In this document: piece after piece, positions 1 through 8,876 of the stretch
Position numbering within the stretch: position 1 is the stretch's first letter
Layout of the letters: each line of letters opens with the position of its first letter
Source of the DNA: Phycisphaerae bacterium
Lineage (GTDB): Bacteria > Planctomycetota > Phycisphaerae > UBA1845
Length of the DNA stretch: 64,000 nt
Reading direction: 5' to 3'
NCBI GenBank assembly: GCA_022072505.1
Contig: JAJVHU010000019.1
Location: 141,849-205,848, forward strand
Position numbers and translations under genes: made by a program
The notes under the pieces: model-generated
What the model was told of the DNA's origin: nothing
What the model saw: the letters and a program-made list of their open reading frames with translations, nothing else
The model's database searches: none

Positions 1-670
1 CCGTCACGATCCAGCCGACGTCACGCGGAACCGCAAAACGCATCACCGCGTAATACCGCGCCGTCGGATCCGCGATCAGCGACGTCTGCGACGGCACCAC
101 GTAGTACTTTCGCACCAGCCGCTTCTGCGTCGCCGCCAGCAGCCCCGAGATCGACCCGCAGGGAACCCCGAGTTCCGTCCGTGACTCGTCCATCCGGGAG
201 ACCACCTGAACGATCCCGCGAAGAAAGCAATCCGGGTGGTCCAGCAGCGCCTTGAGACCGAAAATGTTCCAGCCCCGGCGGTAGTCCGCAATGAACGACG
301 GCGTGACCGGCACGAGCTTCGGCCGGTCGGTGCTCCCGCTGGTCGTCGCAAACATCAGGACACGCTCGTCCCGAGCAAAGAGCGCGGTCGTTTCTCCCCG
401 GCGAACCCGGTCCAGATAAGGGGCAAGCTCCTCGTACGTCCGCACCGGAACGCGCGATTGAAAGTCGCGCACGTTGTGAATCCCGCGGAATCCGTGTTCG
501 ACGCCGAACGCGCTGCCCGCGCGCCGCCGCAGCAGACGCAGGATCCCCTCCCGCTGCACGTCCGCCGCACGCTCCGCGGCACGGAAGAACCGCCGCATCT
601 GACCGCGCACGTGCGCCTTCGCCAGCCCGGCGAGGATCCGATCCGCAACGCTCACGCGATCGTGCTTCAC
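1..670 (-). CDS. GH3-family acyl-adenylating protein, 5' part only
   Basis: The reverse strand reads open from a GTG at 670 to the window edge (about 223 codons). An in-frame stop lies four codons before the GTG, which fixes the start there or slightly downstream. The N-terminal part is basic and helical. It is followed by a 'PVRTYEELAPYLDRVRRGE' segment and the nucleotide-binding signature FATTSGSTDRPKLVPVT (about residues 98-114). That order is typical of the GH3 family, the plant auxin and jasmonate amino-acid conjugases and their bacterial relatives, which adenylate a carboxylic acid and pass it to an acceptor. The bacterial substrate is not known. The C-terminal two thirds lie outside the window. 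Other adenylate-forming ligases are less likely because of the spacing between the two motifs. Confidence 0.7.
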   Translation of the reverse strand, partial: MKHDRVSVADRILAGLAKAHVRGQMRRFFRAAERAADVQREGILRLLRRRAGSAFGVEHGFRGIHNVRDFQSRVPVRTYEELAPYLDRVRRGETTALFARDERVLMFATTSGSTDRPKLVPVTPSFIADYRRGWNIFGLKALLDHPDCFLRGIVQVVSRMDESRTELGVPCGSISGLLAATQKRLVRKYYVVPSQTSLIADPTARYYAVMRFAVPRDVGWIVT

Positions 671-821
671 GACCGGAGTTTACGCCGGGTCGCCGCCTTC
701 GTCATCGCCGCGCCGGCGCCCGCGTTTTCACGCACGATGAAAGTCGTTACGATCCCGCGCCGGCGACGGTGACGGCGGGGCGGACGCCCGACGCGCCGGT
801 CGCGCGGGACGGCCGCCGGAC

Positions 822-1664
822 ATGAATCTCGACTTCTGTTACGACCAGCACCTGCACTCCCGGCACTCCTTTGATTGTCAGACCCCCCCGGAGGACAACG
901 TCCGCGCCGCGATCGACCGCGGACTCGCCGGACTCATCTTCACCGAGCACTTCGACCCCCACCCCGAGGAGTGGCGCGAGTGCGTCTACGATCACCGCGC
1001 GTACACCGGGACGATCCGCCGCCTGCGCGAGGAATTCGGCGAACGCATCTTCATCGGCCAGGGTGTCGAGGTCGGTTACTATCGCGAGCGCCTCGATTTC
1101 ACGCTCGACTTCCTCGCCGCCGGCGACTTCGACTGCGTGATTCTCAGTCTGCACGCGATCGACCACCGCCTCCTTCACTTGCGGGAATCCTGGGAGAACC
1201 TCTCCGTGCCGGAAGGCTCGCGCCGCTACTTCGAACATCTGCTCGAAGCCGTCGAGTTCGCCCGCGACGTCAACCGACGGGGCTCGCCGGTCTTCAACAT
1301 CCTCGGACACCTCGACCTGGTGAAACGGTACACCCGCCGGTTCTTCGCTGACGAGAGCGTCGACGCCAACGCCGACCTCATCGACCGCATCCTCCGCGCC
1401 TGCCTCGACGCCGGAATGATTCCCGAAATCAACACCTCCACCTGGCGCCAGGGGCTCGACGAGCCGATGCCCGGCCCCGCCGTCCTCCGCCGCTACGCCG
1501 AACTCGGCGGCCGCGCAATCTCCCTCGGCTCCGACGCCCACCGCGCGGAAGACATCGGCGCGGGCTTCGCCGACGCCATCCTCCTCGCGCGTGCCAGCGG
1601 GCTGTCTCAGGTTGCCTGTTTCCGGAACACCTTGCCTCAACGGATCCCGCTGAACCACGACTGA
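822..1664 (+). CDS. PHP-domain histidinol-phosphatase (HisJ/HisK type)
   Basis: This 280-residue protein has the usual length for PHP-type histidinol phosphatases, which hydrolyse L-histidinol phosphate to L-histidinol. Metal-binding motifs of the PHP fold are visible: DQHLHSRHS near residue 8, LIFTEHFDPHP near 39, LSLHAIDH near 108, EINTSTWR near 205 and GSDAHRAEDIGAGF near 235. The order of motifs fits the HisJ/HisK branch rather than DNA polymerase PHP domains. No other his gene is adjacent; the upstream neighbour is divergent and the downstream flagellar operon is convergent, sharing the hairpin at 1731-1771. A general PHP phosphoesterase with another substrate remains possible. Confidence 0.8.
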   Translation: MNLDFCYDQHLHSRHSFDCQTPPEDNVRAAIDRGLAGLIFTEHFDPHPEEWRECVYDHRAYTGTIRRLREEFGERIFIGQGVEVGYYRERLDFTLDFLAAGDFDCVILSLHAIDHRLLHLRESWENLSVPEGSRRYFEHLLEAVEFARDVNRRGSPVFNILGHLDLVKRYTRRFFADESVDANADLIDRILRACLDAGMIPEINTSTWRQGLDEPMPGPAVLRRYAELGGRAISLGSDAHRAEDIGAGFADAILLARASGLSQVACFRNTLPQRIPLNHD

Positions 1665-1730
1665 CGGATGCGCGACGTTCAAGCGACGCAACTCGCGACA
1701 AGGAGGGATCATGCTCTCTCGGGAACAGAA

Positions 1731-1771
1731 GAAGAACCGGGAGCCGCTGCGTCAGCCGCTCCCGGTTCTTC
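1731..1771. terminator. Bidirectional hairpin terminator between the PHP gene and fliC
   Basis: A 14-bp perfect inverted repeat (GAAGAACCGGGAGC at 1731-1744 and its complement at 1758-1771) encloses a 13-nt loop. It lies between two convergent genes and about 40 bp beyond the fliC stop codon. Adenines precede and thymines end the stem, so a U-rich end forms on either strand. Confidence 0.75.
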
Positions 1772-1812
1772 AAGGAGTCAACCCCGACCGTCTTTCCTGC
1801 CGGGGCTGCCGG

Positions 1813-3237
1813 CTATCCCCCCAGCAGCGTCAGGACGTTCTGCGACTGCGCGTTGGCGATCGCCAGGATCGAGTTCCCCGCCTGCACGAGGATCTGCGCC
1901 CGCGTCAGCTCGGACGTCTCCTCCGCGAAGTCGGTGTCCCGGATCGTCGACTCCGACGACGTCAGGTTCTCGCTGGTGATCTGCAGGGCGTTGATGTTCG
2001 TGCGCAGCGTGTTGCGCTCGAACGCCCCCAGCCGTCCGCGAAGGACGGACACCTGCGTGATGACCTCGTTGAGGATGTCGCTCGCCTGCTTGAATTCGCC
2101 TTCCCGCAGGGCGTATTCCTGCCCGCTTTGCAGTTGCGAGAGGTAGCCGACGATGCGGTTGCCCAGCTTGTTGGCCTGCATCGCCTTGACCCCGATGTTC
2201 TCCTGCTGGTTCGTGTTGACGTCCGGTCCGAGCTGAAACAGCGCCCCGCCGCCCGTCACCGCGAAATCCGTCAAGCCCGCCCCGAAATCCGGATCGAGCG
2301 TCAGCTCCAGCTTCAGCAGCGGCGAACTGATCGACAGCTTCAGCCCGTCCGCGATCGACTGCACGCCGTTGATGGTCGCCAGCGCGTCCCGCCCGATCGT
2401 CCGGCTCACCGTTGCCCCACTGCGGTCCGTGACGTCGAAGCTGCCGCCGTCGCTGATCTTCGACACCGCCAGGAACGCCTCTGACCCGTAACGCTGGCTG
2501 TTGATGTTCACGCCGGTCGTGCCGCTCGCCACGGCGCTGATGCCCGTCGCGTCCACCTGGGCGTTGATCGACGTGACGATGTCCACCGCGCTGGCGTTGG
2601 CCGGGAACGTCAGCGTCACGATCCCGTCCGGACCCGACAGGTCGATCGTCACGGCGCTCGGCAGCGGCACGTTGGCGAAGCTCAACTGCGCCGTCAGCGC
2701 CGACTGCGAGACGTTCACGTTCACCGGAATGTAATCCCGGTTGCCGAACTTCGCGGACAGCACGTTCACGTCCGCCAGGTCCGCGGTGTTGATCCCGCTG
2801 GTCACGTAGTCGAGCTGCCCGTTCAGGAGCTTCCGCCCCGCGAACGTCGACGTGTTGGCGATCCGCGAGATCGACTCGATCGCCGAGTCGATCTGAAGCT
2901 GGTTCGCCTCGATCTCCTCGTCGGAGAACGCGCCCCGGTTCGCCGCCTCCACGATCAGCCCCTTGATGTCGATCAGCAGCGCCGCCACCTCGTCCAGCGC
3001 GCCCTCCGTCGTCGCAATGACGTTGATCGCGCGGGACGTGTTGTCGATCGACTGATTGACCGCGGAGATCTCCGCCCGAAGCCGCTCCGAGACGATCAGT
3101 CCCGCCGGATCGTCCGATCCCTTGTTGATCCGCAGACCGCTCGACAGACGTTCCAGCGACTGCGCCAGCGCCCGTTGCGACTGCGACAGGTGCCGCTGAG
3201 CAATGACCGCCGGAACATTCGAGTTAATTGTTGACAT
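1813..3237 (-). CDS. fliC: Flagellin
   Basis: This gene encodes the flagellar filament subunit, exported through the flagellar type III system. The N-terminus (INSNVPAVIAQRHLSQSQ) and C-terminus (SILAIANAQSQNVLTLLGG) are the conserved D0/D1 helices. The middle of the 474-residue product is variable and contains a flagellin-IN-like segment (about residues 215-280). I start at the ATG at 3237, preceded at good spacing by AGGGAGGA, rather than at in-frame starts further upstream. It is the last gene of the flagellar operon, 126 bp after csrA, and its leader is rich in GGA triplets, which suggests control by CsrA. FliW, encoded two genes upstream, is known in other bacteria to bind flagellin and release CsrA. 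Confidence 0.95.
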   Translation of the reverse strand: MSTINSNVPAVIAQRHLSQSQRALAQSLERLSSGLRINKGSDDPAGLIVSERLRAEISAVNQSIDNTSRAINVIATTEGALDEVAALLIDIKGLIVEAANRGAFSDEEIEANQLQIDSAIESISRIANTSTFAGRKLLNGQLDYVTSGINTADLADVNVLSAKFGNRDYIPVNVNVSQSALTAQLSFANVPLPSAVTIDLSGPDGIVTLTFPANASAVDIVTSINAQVDATGISAVASGTTGVNINSQRYGSEAFLAVSKISDGGSFDVTDRSGATVSRTIGRDALATINGVQSIADGLKLSISSPLLKLELTLDPDFGAGLTDFAVTGGGALFQLGPDVNTNQQENIGVKAMQANKLGNRIVGYLSQLQSGQEYALREGEFKQASDILNEVITQVSVLRGRLGAFERNTLRTNINALQITSENLTSSESTIRDTDFAEETSELTRAQILVQAGNSILAIANAQSQNVLTLLGG

Positions 3238-3337
3238 GAGCAATCCTCCCTGACATCCCCGTCCACGCCTTCGATCCACCAGCGGATCCCGGCGTCGCCG
3301 CCGCGGCCCGCCCCTCTTCAGGGCGTCGTCGCCGCGG
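3238..3337 (-). promoter_or_regulatory. fliC leader with GGA cluster and hairpin (candidate CsrA target)
   Basis: Between csrA and fliC the transcribed strand can fold a two-part hairpin: an outer 7-bp stem (3301-3307 with 3331-3337) and an inner 5-bp stem (3309-3313 with 3321-3325). It then carries six GGA triplets within 46 nt (3244-3246, 3247-3249, 3256-3258, 3262-3264, 3275-3277, 3287-3289), two of them inside the Shine-Dalgarno sequence. GGA is the core of CsrA-binding sites, and CsrA represses flagellin translation this way in Bacillus. Binding here is inferred. Confidence 0.45.
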
Positions 3338-3363
3338 TCCCCGGCGCGGGGGCTCCTGTTTCT

Positions 3364-3756
3364 TTATCCTTTCGCCGCGCACTCCACGTCCGACGTCATC
3401 CGCCGCCTCGGCGCACTCTGACGCGCACGCGAACCCTGACCTTCCGGCTCCCGGCCGCGCGACCGCACGACGCTCGTCTCGATCGCTCCCGAGGGCGCCT
3501 CCACGATCGACGCGCCCGCCGCCGGACCCGCTTCAACACATCCTTCGAACACCACGCCGATCTGACCGGGCTCGAGACGCGCCGCCTCGAGGTTCTCCCG
3601 CTGGATCGCGTCAAACACTTCCTGCCGGTGGACCTTGACGTGACGGGGCGCCGTCACGCCGAGTCGCACCTTGTCGCCTCGTATATCCACCACGGTGACG
3701 CGAATGTCGTCACCGATCATGATCGCTTCATCACACGTTCGTGAGAGCACCAGCAT
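3364..3756 (-). CDS. csrA: Carbon storage regulator CsrA with C-terminal extension
   Basis: CsrA is a dimeric RNA-binding translational regulator. The first 65 or so residues match the family closely: MLVLSRTCDEAIMIGDDIRV, then VDIRGDKVRLGVTAPRHVKV and a helix with VHRQEVFDAIQRENLEAA. The family usually ends there at 60-75 residues, but this product is 130 residues, with an added Ala/Arg/Ser-rich tail of unknown role. The ATG at 3756 follows AAGGAG at good spacing; longer in-frame readings upstream have no family similarity. It sits between fliW and fliC, the standard setting for the FliW-CsrA-flagellin feedback switch. Confidence 0.93.
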   Translation of the reverse strand: MLVLSRTCDEAIMIGDDIRVTVVDIRGDKVRLGVTAPRHVKVHRQEVFDAIQRENLEAARLEPGQIGVVFEGCVEAGPAAGASIVEAPSGAIETSVVRSRGREPEGQGSRARQSAPRRRMTSDVECAAKG

Positions 3757-3908
3757 TGTTCGGCTCCTTCCTGATGCGCAAGGGCGCCTTGCGAAACCCG
3801 CCCGCCGATCCCCGCGCCGACGCCCTGAAAGGACGGCGCGACGATCCGGACCTGCCGTTTCGCGGTTCCTTCTTCCCTTCCCCGAAACTCCGACGCGAGT
3901 CAGAATGC

Positions 3909-4358
3909 CTACGCACTCAGCTCCATCGCCGCAGGCTCGGGCAGGCGCATCAGAGGATGCCTCGTTCCGTAACGCCGGTCCGACAGCACCCACTGCCGGG
4001 CTCGGCGCGTTCCCACGTGAATCACCAGCGGACCCTGAAGGTTGCCGGTCAACATGCCGTTGACCTTGTTCACGATGATGAACACCTGCGCATCCGACGA
4101 ATCCGCGATCCCGATCCCCGCCAACTCCTCACGGTTCACCGGAACCTGGTAATCCGACACGAACAACCGCGGGTCGCACACCACGAACGCCAGCTCCGGA
4201 CGGTCCACCGACTGAAGCCAGTAAAACGCGCTCCCCTCTCCCGTCTGAATCAGCGCGTACTCGCGCTGCTGCGGGAACCCGAGAATGCCCTCGGGGAACG
4301 TGATCAGCCGGGCGTCGTCCACCACGAGCTGACCGAAACGGGACGTCTGAATGATCAT
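3909..4358 (-). CDS. fliW: Flagellar assembly factor FliW
   Basis: FliW (149 residues here, the usual length) binds either flagellin or CsrA and so couples flagellin synthesis to its export. Family features are visible: VDDARLITFPEGILGFPQQREYAL, FYWLQSVDRPELAFVVCDP and NLQGPLVIHVGTRRARQWVL. I choose the ATG at 4358 that begins MIIQTSRFG, because longer upstream readings are not family-like. It lies 147 bp after flgL and 152 bp before csrA. Confidence 0.93.
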   Translation of the reverse strand: MIIQTSRFGQLVVDDARLITFPEGILGFPQQREYALIQTGEGSAFYWLQSVDRPELAFVVCDPRLFVSDYQVPVNREELAGIGIADSSDAQVFIIVNKVNGMLTGNLQGPLVIHVGTRRARQWVLSDRRYGTRHPLMRLPEPAAMELSA

Positions 4359-4505
4359 AACCCGAAACTCCGTGCGGCCCTTCCCTGAAAGCCCGAGGAC
4401 CCCGAGGTCCGCACCCGCGCATCCATCGCGCGGTCCCCGCACGCGGCGGGAGGCCTTGCACTCGCCCGCGCCGCCGGGCCACGCCTGCGGCGCACGCGAC
4501 CGTTC

Positions 4506-6452
4506 TTACAAGTAATCCATCAACGACACGTTCAGCAGACGCGAGTTGGTCATCAGGCTCGCCTGAAGCACCGTCTGCGCCGACTGCAACTCGCTGATCG
4601 CCTTCGTGAAGTCCAGGTCTTCCACCTGCGACAGGAACACCTCCGTCGAGATCGAAGCGTCCTTCATCTGACTCACTTCAGCGTTCAGCGCCGCCGCCCG
4701 CGCCCCGAGGATCCCGTGCTCGCGGATCAGCTCGTCCACGATCGTCTCGACCCGCTCCGCCGCGATCGACAGTTCCTGGTCGTCGTCGCCGCGCAGCGCC
4801 CCCTCCAGGCGGATCAGCGCGTCCAGCACGCCGGGCGCCGTCACCGGATGCACGTCGCGACCGATCACGCCCCCCAGCGGACCGCTCGTCGCCCGCGTCA
4901 GCCCAAGATCCTCCGCCGCATACGATCCGACCGCGTTTTCCACCGCCAGCGAACGCCCGACCGAACCCCCGTCGAACAACCGGATCGCATTGTCATCCGC
5001 CGAAAGCTCCGCACGCACCGACGCCGACGCTTCCTCCGCCGCCTCATTGATCCGATCCACCACGTCGCCGAGCGTCAGCGCCCCGGCGAGCTGCACCTCG
5101 AACAACGTCGCGCCGGTCTCATCTTTGATCACCAGGTCCGACCCGTCCGGGTCCGTGTTCATCTCGACCCCCCGCCCGTAATTCAGCTCGGACAGGAGCG
5201 TCGACTCCGACATCGTTCGCAGCCCGAGGTCCGTCGCCGTCGTCCCTCCGTTCTCGGTGATGCGAAGGTCCACCCCGGACACCCGGCTGAAAAGATCGAT
5301 CGAGCGCCCGTCCTCGCTGATCCGCGCCTCGACGAACACGCCCGCGCCGTTAATCGCCGCCAGCACATCCTCAACCGTTTCCGCCGTGGACAGATCGATC
5401 GTCGCCGTGTTCGGACCGTTGCGGAGGATCAACCCGCTCTCGAGGTCCAGGGCCTCGCCCAGCGCCAGCGCGCTGACCGGCGTCAGCGGCGTCAGCCTCG
5501 GACGCAGCGTCGTTCCGTCCAGCACGTCTTCGATCCGCTCCCGGATCGTCAGCCCCAGATCCGCCGCCAGGTCTGCCGATCCCGAGTCATCGATCAGCAC
5601 TTCGCCGCTGCCCGGATCCAGCCGCAACCCCGTCTCCGTCAGCGAAACCGTCAGGCTTGCGCCGGCCGACTGCGCCGCGGCGTTGATGAAGTCCACCACG
5701 TCCCCGATCGTGTCCGCCGGGGTCAGATCAACGTTGAACACCCCTGCGCCGCCCACGTCGTTGAACGTCAGCACCCCCTTGCGGATGCCCTTCCCCAGCG
5801 CCCCGTCAAGGTCTTCCAGCCGCGTGTCCGGAAGCAGAGTCGGCGTCAGGTCCGCGTCGCCCGCCACCGAGGCGCTGGCCGCTCCGTAAAGCTCCTGCCC
5901 CGGTATTGACGCCACTTCCATCCGGCCGTCCCCGACGTGAATCCGCAGCGGTTCCGTGTCTCCCTGATACAGAATCCCCCCGCCGCCTTCGACAAACGGC
6001 GCGATCTGGCTGTCGCGCCCCGCAAAAAGACGCCGGTCGCCGAACTGACGGTTCCCCACGTTCACCAACTCGTGCAGGATCGACGCGATGATTTCCGCCT
6101 CCGACTCCCGCTCCGCCTCGCTGGTCAGGTTGCTGATGTTCTGGCTCGCCACCGCCTGCGCCCGGATCAGGAGGTCGCCGACGTCGGTCAGCGCGCCGTC
6201 CGCCGCCGTCAGCAGGTCCGAGCCCGCCTGAAGGTTCGCGGTCAACTGACCCTGACGGGCGAGCTGGTTCCGCAACTCGCGCGCCCGCGCCGCCGCCACC
6301 GGATCCTCGCTGGGTGTCACGAAGGAGCGCCCCGCCGCGATCCGCACCTCGTTCATGTAAAGCGCCCGCTGACCGCGCGTGATCGCGTCCACGGTCAGGT
6401 TCAGCCGCAGGTTCTGGCTGATTCTCGCTAGATTGACGGGACTGACGGCCAT
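4506..6452 (-). CDS. flgL: Hook-filament junction protein FlgL (HAP3), enlarged
   Basis: FlgL joins the filament to the hook above FlgK. The conserved ends are present: an N-terminal coiled-coil region with RALYMNEVRIAAGRSFVTPSEDPVAAA (split here over residues 30-55) and a C-terminal helix ending in LLNVSLMDYL. Typical FlgL has about 300-400 residues, but this one has 648. The extra length is accounted for by three related flagellin-IN-like modules at about residues 224-301, 340-411 and 427-518. Each has a Thr/Ser-hydrophobic start, a DVVDFIN-like helix and an ending such as DLAADLGL. It directly follows flgK in the operon. Confidence 0.9.
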   Translation of the reverse strand: MAVSPVNLARISQNLRLNLTVDAITRGQRALYMNEVRIAAGRSFVTPSEDPVAAARARELRNQLARQGQLTANLQAGSDLLTAADGALTDVGDLLIRAQAVASQNISNLTSEAERESEAEIIASILHELVNVGNRQFGDRRLFAGRDSQIAPFVEGGGGILYQGDTEPLRIHVGDGRMEVASIPGQELYGAASASVAGDADLTPTLLPDTRLEDLDGALGKGIRKGVLTFNDVGGAGVFNVDLTPADTIGDVVDFINAAAQSAGASLTVSLTETGLRLDPGSGEVLIDDSGSADLAADLGLTIRERIEDVLDGTTLRPRLTPLTPVSALALGEALDLESGLILRNGPNTATIDLSTAETVEDVLAAINGAGVFVEARISEDGRSIDLFSRVSGVDLRITENGGTTATDLGLRTMSESTLLSELNYGRGVEMNTDPDGSDLVIKDETGATLFEVQLAGALTLGDVVDRINEAAEEASASVRAELSADDNAIRLFDGGSVGRSLAVENAVGSYAAEDLGLTRATSGPLGGVIGRDVHPVTAPGVLDALIRLEGALRGDDDQELSIAAERVETIVDELIREHGILGARAAALNAEVSQMKDASISTEVFLSQVEDLDFTKAISELQSAQTVLQASLMTNSRLLNVSLMDYL

Positions 6453-6548
6453 CTTCTTCTACCTTCTCGCAACGGACCCGCACAAGCGGACCGCTCCGCC
6501 GGCTTCGCCGCGATCAACTCCGGATATCTCCGCGCTCCCGGCGCCGCG

Positions 6549-8267
6549 TTACACGATGTTCATCACTTCGTTGATCAACTGATCCACCACGCTGACGTAC
6601 CGCGCCGCCCCTTGAAACGCGCGCTCATACTTGATCATCTCGATCGCCTCCTCGTCGAGGCTGACGCCGCTGATGCTCTCCCGCTGCGCCTGAAGCGACG
6701 ACCGGATCCCGTCCGCGCCCTCCAGCGCCGAATTCACCGCCGCCGCGCTCACCGCGACGTCGCCCGCCATCGCGTCCCAGCGCGCCTGAACCGGCGGCGC
6801 GTTGAACCCCGCCCCGGCCGTGTCCAGCAATTGCGCCAGCGCCGCGGCGTTGTCCCCCTGTCCCGACCGGAACACGGTGGACGCCGCCAGTTTCTGCGCA
6901 TCCCCGCCGACTGCGCCGTTGACGGCGATGTCCGCGGCGTTCGTGCCGTCGAAAAACGTGTTCAACCCCAGCGCCGCCAGCGCCCCCGAGGTGTCGCTGC
7001 GCGCTCGCTGTCCGTCATGCCCGAACGAGAACGTGAACCCCGGATCCGCCGTCAGTGAGACCCGGTTGTCCGGCGTCAGCGTCGCCTCGAGGTGGTCGAT
7101 CGCGCTCAACCGCTCAACGAGCGATGCCAGCGTCGTGTCATCCCCGTTCAGCCCGTCCAGGTCCACCGCGACGACGTGAACCCGTGATCCGACGCGCGTC
7201 CCGTCGCTGACCACGACGTGGAAGGCGCCGTTCTGCACCGGGTAGGGCAGTCCGGTGGAGGCGCTGTTCAGCGCCGCGTCCGTCGCCAGCGCGCCGTAAG
7301 TGCCCGTCAGCGACGAGAACCCGGCAAGCCCCTGTCCGTCCGCGTGTACCCGGTTCACCGCCTGAATCAGGCCCTCCGCGAACGCATCCAGCTCCTGAAT
7401 GCGCCCGAACGCCTGACTATCCCGCGCCTGCATCAGTCCCGCGATCTGCCCGCCTTGCGGGCGAACCACCGCGCCGCTGTCCGCGAACACCACGCTCGTC
7501 CGGCGGAACCCGTCCACCACCTGCGTCGCCGTCGTCAGACCGCGCGCATATCCGCCCTGCACCAGCGCTTCGCTGCCGATGTAAACGTTCATCACGCCGT
7601 TCGGCTGCTCCCGCGCCGTCACGTCCACCAGTTCCCCAAGCTTGCGCAACAGGGCGTCGCGCTGATCGCGCAATCCGGAGGCGTCCCCGCGCGACCGCGC
7701 CTCCGCCACCGTGATCCGACCGTTCAACTCCGCGATCCGCTCCGCCAGGTCGTCCGCCACGACGACAAGATCTTCAATCTGCGCATCCAGCCCCTCGCCC
7801 AGCTCCCCGAGCTTCCCGCGCAGCCCCTTCAGCCGCCCGGCCAGTTCCTCCCCCTTGCGCACCACCAGCCCCCGGTCCGCTTCCGGGTCGCTGCCGACGG
7901 CCTCGAATCCGCCGAAAAACTCGGACAGGAGCGTCGGAATCCCCGTGCCGTCCAGGTCGTCGAAATACGTCTCGATCTCCGCCAGCGCCGCCTGCTGCTT
8001 CGACAGCGACTCCACCTCCGCCGTCGACAGCCGCAACCGGTTCTCCAGCGCCAGGTCGATGTTCCGGCGGATGTCCGTCAACGCCACCCCCGCCCCGGGC
8101 TGGAGCGCGACCCCGCCGAGGTTCGGCAGCGAGTCCAACTGCGGCGTCAGCCGCGTGTAATCCGCGCTGCCCGCGCCGCTGATGTTGCTCCCGACGACCT
8201 GAAGCGCCCCCTGGTACCCCAGCAGCGCGTTCCGCCCGATGTGCAACGCTGAATTCATCAGACCCAC
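6549..8267 (-). CDS. flgK: Hook-filament junction protein FlgK (HAP1)
   Basis: FlgK caps the hook and accepts FlgL. The 572-residue product begins GLMNSALHIGRNALLGYQGA, a typical FlgK start, and ends with a coiled coil containing EEAIEMIKYERAFQGAARYV and the standard hydrophobic end VDQLINEVMNIV. I favour the GTG at 8267 because GGCAGGA lies 5-6 nt before it; the ATG three codons downstream (8258) is the alternative. It lies between flgN, its likely chaperone gene, and flgL. Confidence 0.92.
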   Translation of the reverse strand: MGLMNSALHIGRNALLGYQGALQVVGSNISGAGSADYTRLTPQLDSLPNLGGVALQPGAGVALTDIRRNIDLALENRLRLSTAEVESLSKQQAALAEIETYFDDLDGTGIPTLLSEFFGGFEAVGSDPEADRGLVVRKGEELAGRLKGLRGKLGELGEGLDAQIEDLVVVADDLAERIAELNGRITVAEARSRGDASGLRDQRDALLRKLGELVDVTAREQPNGVMNVYIGSEALVQGGYARGLTTATQVVDGFRRTSVVFADSGAVVRPQGGQIAGLMQARDSQAFGRIQELDAFAEGLIQAVNRVHADGQGLAGFSSLTGTYGALATDAALNSASTGLPYPVQNGAFHVVVSDGTRVGSRVHVVAVDLDGLNGDDTTLASLVERLSAIDHLEATLTPDNRVSLTADPGFTFSFGHDGQRARSDTSGALAALGLNTFFDGTNAADIAVNGAVGGDAQKLAASTVFRSGQGDNAAALAQLLDTAGAGFNAPPVQARWDAMAGDVAVSAAAVNSALEGADGIRSSLQAQRESISGVSLDEEAIEMIKYERAFQGAARYVSVVDQLINEVMNIV

Positions 8268-8357
8268 TGTATTCCTGCCTCAGTCGTTCCCCGGTTCAGT
8301 CGTCACCGATGTCTTCAACACGACACCGGTTCATCTCTGCATTCCTGCTCGCCTGGA

Positions 8358-8876
8358 CTAACCCACCGCATCCACGAGACGTTGCTCCAGGCTCGACGTC
8401 CGCGTCCCCGTCGCGGCGTAACCGATCGGCTCCGCGCCGACCTGACGGATCGACTCGAACACCCGCTGAAGGTGCGCGACGATCTCCCGGCTCATCCGTC
8501 CGGCCACGCGGTTGACCTTCGCCAGTTCGGACGCCGCCTCGCGCAACGACCGCGCCGCCGTCAGCAGACGCGCGCCGCTCGGCGGATCCAGCCTTTCCGC
8601 CAGCGCCGCCGCGCTCATCTTCCGCGCCGCCGCCGGCGCCAGGCCCAGCTCTTTCCCGATCGCGTCCATCAACATCCGCCGACAGGACTCTCGCTCCTGC
8701 ACGCGCTCGATGAGCGCCTGCTCCCGCTCGAGGACCGCCGCGACGCCCTCCCGGTCCGCCCGGCGCATCGCGCCGATCTTCTCCTGCACCGCCGAAAGCA
8801 AGGCGCCGTGCAGCGCGTGCATGTCGTCCAGAAGACGCACCAGATCCCGCAGGCGTTGTGAAAGCGTCGTCGTCAT
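8358..8876 (-). CDS. flgN: FlgN-like flagellar export chaperone
   Basis: This 172-residue protein is almost wholly helical and charged, with heptad-like hydrophobic spacing (LSQRLRDLVRLLDDMHALHG; LEREQALIERVQERE). Its C-terminus includes SELAKVNRVAGRMSREIVAHL, which resembles the FlgN substrate-binding region. FlgN chaperones FlgK and FlgL, whose genes follow. The start overlaps the rod-binding gene by 4 bp (ATGA), implying translational coupling. FlgN sequences diverge widely, so much of the call rests on length, helicity and position. Confidence 0.75.
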   Translation of the reverse strand: MTTTLSQRLRDLVRLLDDMHALHGALLSAVQEKIGAMRRADREGVAAVLEREQALIERVQERESCRRMLMDAIGKELGLAPAAARKMSAAALAERLDPPSGARLLTAARSLREAASELAKVNRVAGRMSREIVAHLQRVFESIRQVGAEPIGYAATGTRTSSLEQRLVDAVG

